Of a DNA stretch of 64,000 nt, positions 59,396-64,000 are shown one piece after another. The stretch lies in assembly GCF_000003815.2 (NCBI RefSeq), contig NC_049987.1:14294266-14358265 (forward strand), in the 5' to 3' direction. The translations under genes and the position numbers were made by a program. The notes under the pieces were generated by a model. That model did not search any database. It was given only the letters and a program-made list of their open reading frames with translations, and had not been told where the DNA came from. This DNA comes from Branchiostoma floridae. Lineage: Eukaryota > Chordata > Leptocardii > Amphioxiformes > Branchiostomatidae. Positions within the stretch are counted from its first letter, which is position 1. Each line of letters opens with the position of its first letter.

Positions 59396-61601
59396 CTAGC
59401 TTTCGGGTCGTCTACTACAGACTTGAACGCTGAGTTAGGTGATGCATCAGACGTTCTTCACTTCGACAATCACTCTAGCGTTACCTTTAGTCCCCAATCA
59501 GAATTTGACAATGATTCCACTATTACATTAGGTTCCCAATCAGACTTAAGCAGTAGAACCGGCCCTGTTTTGGGTCACACTACTCTCACGGAGACTCACG
59601 GTCAGGAGCCCGTCACCCTCGTCATGAACCCGCCGCAGAGCGGGGAGGCCACGGAGTGCAGCAAGGCATCGCTGGCAACGTCCCAAGACAGACCACACTC
59701 TGCATCTTCAGTCGGTAGCCTCACGCAGCACACCAGTAATGCCACCGCGGAGTCTCGGCGTTCATGCCCCGCACATACCGGACTGCGCATACAGCCAACA
59801 CGACTTCCCGGCATCTCTTCGTGCTCAGGCCCGCACAGCTTTGCAGCTGGTTCAGTCGGTCTCGTCACAGCGGACATGTGGTCAGCAAATACCGTCACGA
59901 CCCTTGACGTGCCTTCGCCTAAACCGATTCCTCCTCGCTCTGCCATTGAACTTCATGAGCTAGTGTACGACTCCGGGACACTCAACTTCCAGGGTTTACG
60001 TCTCCCCGTCAGTTCCAACTTGAAGATACCAGTGTGGAGGGCCACCTTGTCCCAGTACCACGACAGTAAGGTCGCAGACTTCTTAGAATTCGGCTGGCCC
60101 GTAGGTTACACCGCAGCGACACTGCCTCGGTCCACGGCACGCAACCACACGTCGGCGACACAGTACGGCGCTGATGTTGACGCGTATATAGCCAAGGAAA
60201 CGAGACTCGGCGCTACCCATGGCCCCTTCGACGCTCCTCCCTTTGAGCGACTCACATGTTCGCCATTACAAACAGTGCCAAAGCGAGATTCTGACAAACG
60301 CCGAGTAGTTCTAGACTTGAGCTTTCCACCCGGGAATTCCGTCAACAGTGGTATACCCGGGCACGAATATCTGGGAGAGCAATTCAACCTTATACTCCCT
60401 AGTTATGACGCCTTCGAGGATCTACTCCGAAGCAAGGGTCAAGGCTGCTACATGTTTAAACGGGACCTTAGTCGCGCATACCGGCAGATACCCAGTAGAC
60501 CCGCACGATCACCAATCTCCTGGGCTACTGCTGGCGAGGCAATACTACTTTGATTCATCGTTCCCGTNNNNNNNNNNNNNNNNNNNNNNNNNNNNNNNNN
60601 NNNNNNNNNNNNNNNNNNNNNNNNNNNNNNNNNNNNNNNNNNNNNNNNNNNNNNNNNNNNNNNNNNNNNNNNNNNNNNNNNNNNNNNNNNNNNNNNNNNN
60701 NNCAGCATATCTCGCCCTGGGTCAAACGTTTGACGATCTCGGCTTGGCAGAGTCTATAGAGAAGGCCACTCCGCCCTCTACCGAGATGACCTTCCTTGGC
60801 GTCGGCTACAATTCCAGCGTGATGTCCAAGGCGGTGACACAAGACAGACTCACTGACACCCTGAGCGAACTCGCGCTGTGGACAGACAAGAAGAGAGCAA
60901 CGAAGCGAGAAGTTCAAGCCCTTCTCGGCAAGCTCTCCTTTATCTCGGCCTGCGTCACACCCGGCCGCGTCTTCTTATCGCGTATCATCACGACCATGAG
61001 GGGCTTACGCAGCAACCATCACAGGGTCCGCATCAGTACTGAATTCCGCAAGGACATCAACTGGTGGCTCCACTTCCTGGTGGAATACAACGGCGTCTCA
61101 CTCTTGCCAGACATAGCGGGTCGCAGGGCCCCTGACGTCCCAACTACAGATGCGTGCCTTTCCGGCTGTGGAGGGACCTTCAACAAAGAATTCTTTCACG
61201 CCGAGTTCCCGCCGGAAATCGCCGAGTCCAATCATCCAATACACCGTCTAGAGATGCTAGCAGTCATCGCAGCCTGCAAAGCCTGGGGCGCTGCCTGGAC
61301 CGGATGCACGATAGACATCGCCTGCGATAACTCCGTGACAGTACACGTTATAAACTCGGGACGCTCGATCGACGCCTTCCTGCAGTCGTGCGCCAGGGAG
61401 CTCGTCTACCTGCAGGCCAGGCACGATTTCCACCTCTCGGCGCACCACATTCCTGGGGTCGACAATAGATTGGCCGACTTTCTGAGCAGGTGGCACACCG
61501 ACGCCAAATACCAGACCTTGTTCCGCGAAGCCACGGTCAGCGAAGCATGGACAGAAGTCTCCGCAAACCACAACTGGTTTCACTTCTCCCATTCCTGGTA
61601 G
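59396..61601 (+). pseudogene. reverse transcriptase-RNase H (pol) of the Ngaro-like element, frameshifted and gapped
   Basis: A Ser/Thr-rich leader (to about 59990) is followed by RT: IPVWRATLSQYHDSKVADFL, FGWPVGY, LQTVPKRDSDKRRVVLDLSF, FKRDLSRAYRQIP. At about 60491-60494 one extra base shifts the frame; the RT continues in the next frame (VDPHDHQSPGLLLARQYYFD) into the gap 60568-60702, where the YxDD catalytic motif should be. After the gap: thumb/connection (TFLGVGYNS) and RNase H with TDACLSG, LEMLAV, CDNSVTV and DNRLADFLSR, i.e. the acidic active-site set is present. Stop TAG at 61599-61601. Not functional as assembled; a sequencing error at the frameshift is possible. Confidence 0.85.
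60568..60702. other. assembly gap (135 N) inside the RT
   Basis: It removes the fingers/palm segment expected to carry the YxDD motif. Its length is a multiple of three, so the downstream frame appears continuous. Confidence 1.
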
Positions 61602-61636
61602 AAACTCCTCTCGCGGCTCCTAGTGCAGAACGCTAG

Positions 61637-62695
61637 GCCAGCAAACACCACCCCTCCCCAACAACAGACTCCAGCTGACCTTTCACCTTCCCTCCCGTTA
61701 CAGCTACCGCCTGGCGGCTCCTACAACAGGACACCAGAGACACCCAACGGTCCGCCTTCGCAGCTTCCACACAGGCTAACCACCGGACTCACTTCGCCGC
61801 TTACCTGGGCTTCTGCGAGTATTTCCATCAACAGCCTTTCCCAGCCACCCCGCACCTCCTGTCCTGCTACGCACAGTTTCTCAGCCGAACACTCAACTCG
61901 CCAGCCTCCATCTCTCATTACCTCTCCTCCGTGAAGCTCCTACATCACTTACAGGGTTTCCACGACCTACACCTGAAACACTTTGAACTGCAGCAAACGC
62001 TCAAAGGACTGAAGCGCAACTTACAACACCGCCCAAGAGTCCCTCATCCCGTCACCCCAGAATTCCTCTTCCAGGCCCACCTATCTCTAGACCATTCAAA
62101 ACCAAAAGACGCCACCATCTGGGCTATCTTACTCGGTGGGCTTCTTCGCCTACTTCAGGAAGTCTAATCTCGTCCCCCCACAGCACGCGCATTCAAGCCA
62201 GACCACCATCTCTGACGTCGTGACATCCTAGTTGCTCCAGAGGGCCTTCTCATCCGCACGAGTTGGTCTAAGACAATCCAGGCGAACGAAAGAGAGGTGT
62301 TGACACCAGTCCTGGCCATCCCAGGCTCTCCTCTCTGCCCAGTCGCCGCCTACAGACGCATGCTACACATCGTCCCTGCCTCACCAGACTCACCCGCCTT
62401 TCTACTCCCGTCCACGCCTCGCCGACCATGCAGACCGGTCACCAGCTCCATCCTGGAGAAGGCCTTCGCCCAACTGGTCGCCTCCGCCGGTAGGCCTCCG
62501 GGCTTTCACACCCTGCATGACCTTCGGCGCGGAGGTTACACGCTCGCCTTTGAAGCAGGCGTCCCCAGGGAACTCCGACAGCGGCACGGTGACTGGCGTT
62601 CCGACGCAGACCTGTTCTACCTGCAGCCCTCCATGGCACAGCGACTTCGGCTTCCAGCGGCCATGAGGACACTGATCCTCCAACGCACCACCTAG
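61637..62695 (+). pseudogene. tyrosine recombinase of the Ngaro-like element, degenerate
   Basis: Replaces an integrase: it would insert a circular DNA copy by strand exchange. The N-terminal core-binding part is open in one frame from 61637 to 62167 (AAYLGFCEYFHQQPFP, SHYLSSVKLLHHLQGF). Near 62130 the frame shifts (box-A FFAYFRKSNLVPP is in the next frame). A second shift follows by about 62190, and a TGA at 62212-62214 stands where Arg (CGA) is likely, a CpG-type transition. From about 62215 the frame is open to 62695 and carries HDLRRGG, HGDW and a later Tyr (FYLQ), the remaining catalytic residues. The domain is nearly complete but broken in at least three places. Confidence 0.8.
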
Positions 62696-62805
62696 CCACG
62701 CGACAACATCGCCGGGACGACCAACTTCTCTTCCAACCCCAGAGAACTCTTACTCACCAACTCACACTCTCATCTCCTTCTTGGCACACCTCACTCTGTT
62801 CGGCC

Positions 62806-63652
62806 TGGCCTTTGACATACAGAAATGTACAGACTCTGGACTACCATTAAAAATGTCATGCGCCAAGCTGTCTGTTCGTGATCATGAGTTGGTGTAATTA
62901 TGGTGGTACCGCGCCATCTGGCGAGGTAGCGGGGAATTCCACCACGGGCCGGTCACATGACTCTCCCTGGCCAATCGCAGCAGTCTCAGATGAGAAGCTC
63001 TTCCGTCAAGTCAGACATCCCACGTCCACCCCGGCAACACAGACTCTCCCGAAGACTCTCTGCGAGGCACGCTCACAACCACCCAGCTCAGCAGAGTCAG
63101 CGCACTCTCCCCTCCCGTGACCGGGCTTCATAGACTTCAAGCAGTAGCAGAACTCACATTACGAGCAGACTCCTATTATTGCATCACAGGACAACTGACT
63201 CTAACTCTGTGCATAACCAGTCCTTTTTAGTTTAGCAGTAGCCAACTTTCGCTTAGTTTATCAAGGTTCGTAGATCAGTTAGGTTAGCAGTTTGTTATAT
63301 AAGACTCGTGAGCAGAAAAGGCTCTCACCAAGCGCTCAAGCATCCGGCCGATGCCACGTTCTCCACAAACGGAAACTTCTAGTTAGCTTAACGACTTGTT
63401 CCGTCGGTTAGGTCGCTCGACTCCTATTATATCAAGTTTACGTACCTCGTGTTACTTAACTCTTTCACCTGTTAACGCATGCCTTCGACGTTATTCGCAC
63501 AAGCCTAGTTCTCGATCATAATGTTAAAGCATACGCTTGATGCCTGGGTCGATACCCATGGCCTTTGACATACAGAAATGTACAGACTCTGGACTACCAT
63601 TAAAAATGTCATGCGCCAAGCTGTCTGTTCGTGATCATGAGTTGGTGTAATT
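62806..63652 (+). repeat. B1-A2-B2 split direct repeat end of the Ngaro-like element
   Basis: B1 62806-62899 and B2 63559-63652 (TGGCCTTTGACATACAGAAA ... GTTGGTGTAATT) flank A2 62900-63558, which begins ATGGTGGTACCGCGCC. No difference between B1 and B2 was noted by eye, suggesting a fairly recent insertion. A2 should match the missing 5' A1. Confidence 0.9.
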
Positions 63653-64000
63653 TACATACGAATGAAGGCTCACCTGGGGGATAACCGCTAACCGCTAAGC
63701 GAACCCTTCGGTAACCGCAAAAAAGCGACCCCTTACGATCGGACTTCCGAAATTTCAAACAAAATGTGCGTTACTTTCAACACTTGAATATCATAGTAAA
63801 ACCCCTGGGCAAAAGGTAAAAAGTGATTTGAGTACCCAAAATTACTTTGTAACTTTTCTACATACGAATGAAGGCTCACCTGGGGGATAACCGCTAACCG
63901 CTAAGCGAACCCTTCGGTAACCGCAAAAAAGCGACCCCTTACGATCGGACTTCCGAAATTTCAAACAAAATGTGCGTTACTTTCAACACTTGAATATCAT
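63653..64000 (+). repeat. satellite block, unit 206 bp, right of the retroelement
   Basis: CATACGAATGAAGGCTCACC begins at 63655 and 63861, period 206 bp, with the second unit almost identical to the first; it runs off the window. Opposite orientation to the block at 58511-58949. It starts at the base after B2. Confidence 0.9.

Larger units (their letters stand above)
59050..63652 (+). mobile_element. Ngaro-like (DIRS order) tyrosine-recombinase retroelement, damaged
   Basis: Order gag, RT-RNase H, tyrosine recombinase, then B1 (62806-62899), A2 (62900-63558), B2 (63559-63652); B1 and B2 match over 94 bp. The B1/A2 junction GTAATT/ATGGTGG is the same type as in the small element at 51163-52592. 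No methyltransferase domain lies between RNase H and recombinase, favouring Ngaro over DIRS/PAT. A1 must lie in the gap at 58950-59049. GC content is clearly above the flanks, fitting a fairly recent insertion, but frameshifts and a nonsense change make this copy inactive as assembled. Confidence 0.9.

Noticed and set aside
62402-62699. Minus-strand frames over the recombinase C-terminus
   Set aside because: Shadows; the plus strand carries HDLRRGG and HGDW catalytic motifs.

Overview
The window reads as genomic DNA of a cephalochordate (lancelet, Branchiostoma-like). It has two Olig-family bHLH genes of non-vertebrate type, a six-exon cytosolic sulfotransferase, long gene-poor AT-rich stretches and many small interspersed elements, some resembling amphioxus MITEs. 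The organism is inferred from gene content. Three runs of N are present: 21321-21862, 58950-59049 and 60568-60702.

Layout. 1-6.4 kb: noncoding, with microsatellites and imperfect repeats. 6483-7247 (+): Olig-like gene A, intronless. 7.2-41.2 kb: about 34 kb with no confident gene. It holds dispersed MITEs, a LINE fragment (16.5-17.1 kb), a possible two-exon fragment (17.9-18.7 kb, minus), a 2.4 kb non-autonomous CACTA-like element (25.8-28.2 kb) and several candidate regulatory elements. 41957-41178 (-): Olig-like gene B, also intronless, convergent with gene A. 43.3 kb: a MITE. 45.8-46.2 kb: tandem and dispersed repeats. 50983-47351 (-): sulfotransferase, six coding exons, 287 aa, apparently intact. 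51163-52592: a 1.43 kb non-autonomous tyrosine-recombinase retroelement with A1-B1-A2-B2 split direct repeats. 57.1-57.5 kb: a hAT-like MITE. 58.4-64 kb: a large Ngaro/DIRS-order retroelement (gag, RT-RNase H, tyrosine recombinase, B1-A2-B2), damaged by frameshifts and gaps, lying between two blocks of a ~206 bp satellite in opposite orientation.

Most interesting signals. The two Olig paralogues share a 174/175-nt match across the bHLH region although the rest of the genes has diverged. Each is followed, about 1 kb downstream and in the same relative orientation, by a noncoding block with 101 consecutive identical bases (112/113 overall). A rearranged relative of that block lies at 35.12 kb. 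Five exact copies of the Meis/Pbx composite site TGATTGACAG are scattered over 2.7-37.8 kb, about forty times the chance expectation. This suggests one shared, partly duplicated Olig regulatory landscape, or ongoing gene conversion. Separately, a set of 12-22 bp insertions starting CAAGGAGGTT sits between exact 7-bp direct repeats and looks like transposons reduced to bare termini. The two split-repeat retroelements share the junction GTAATT/ATGGT, and in the large one gag and pol are separated only by an in-frame TGA followed by CTAG, a known leaky-stop context.
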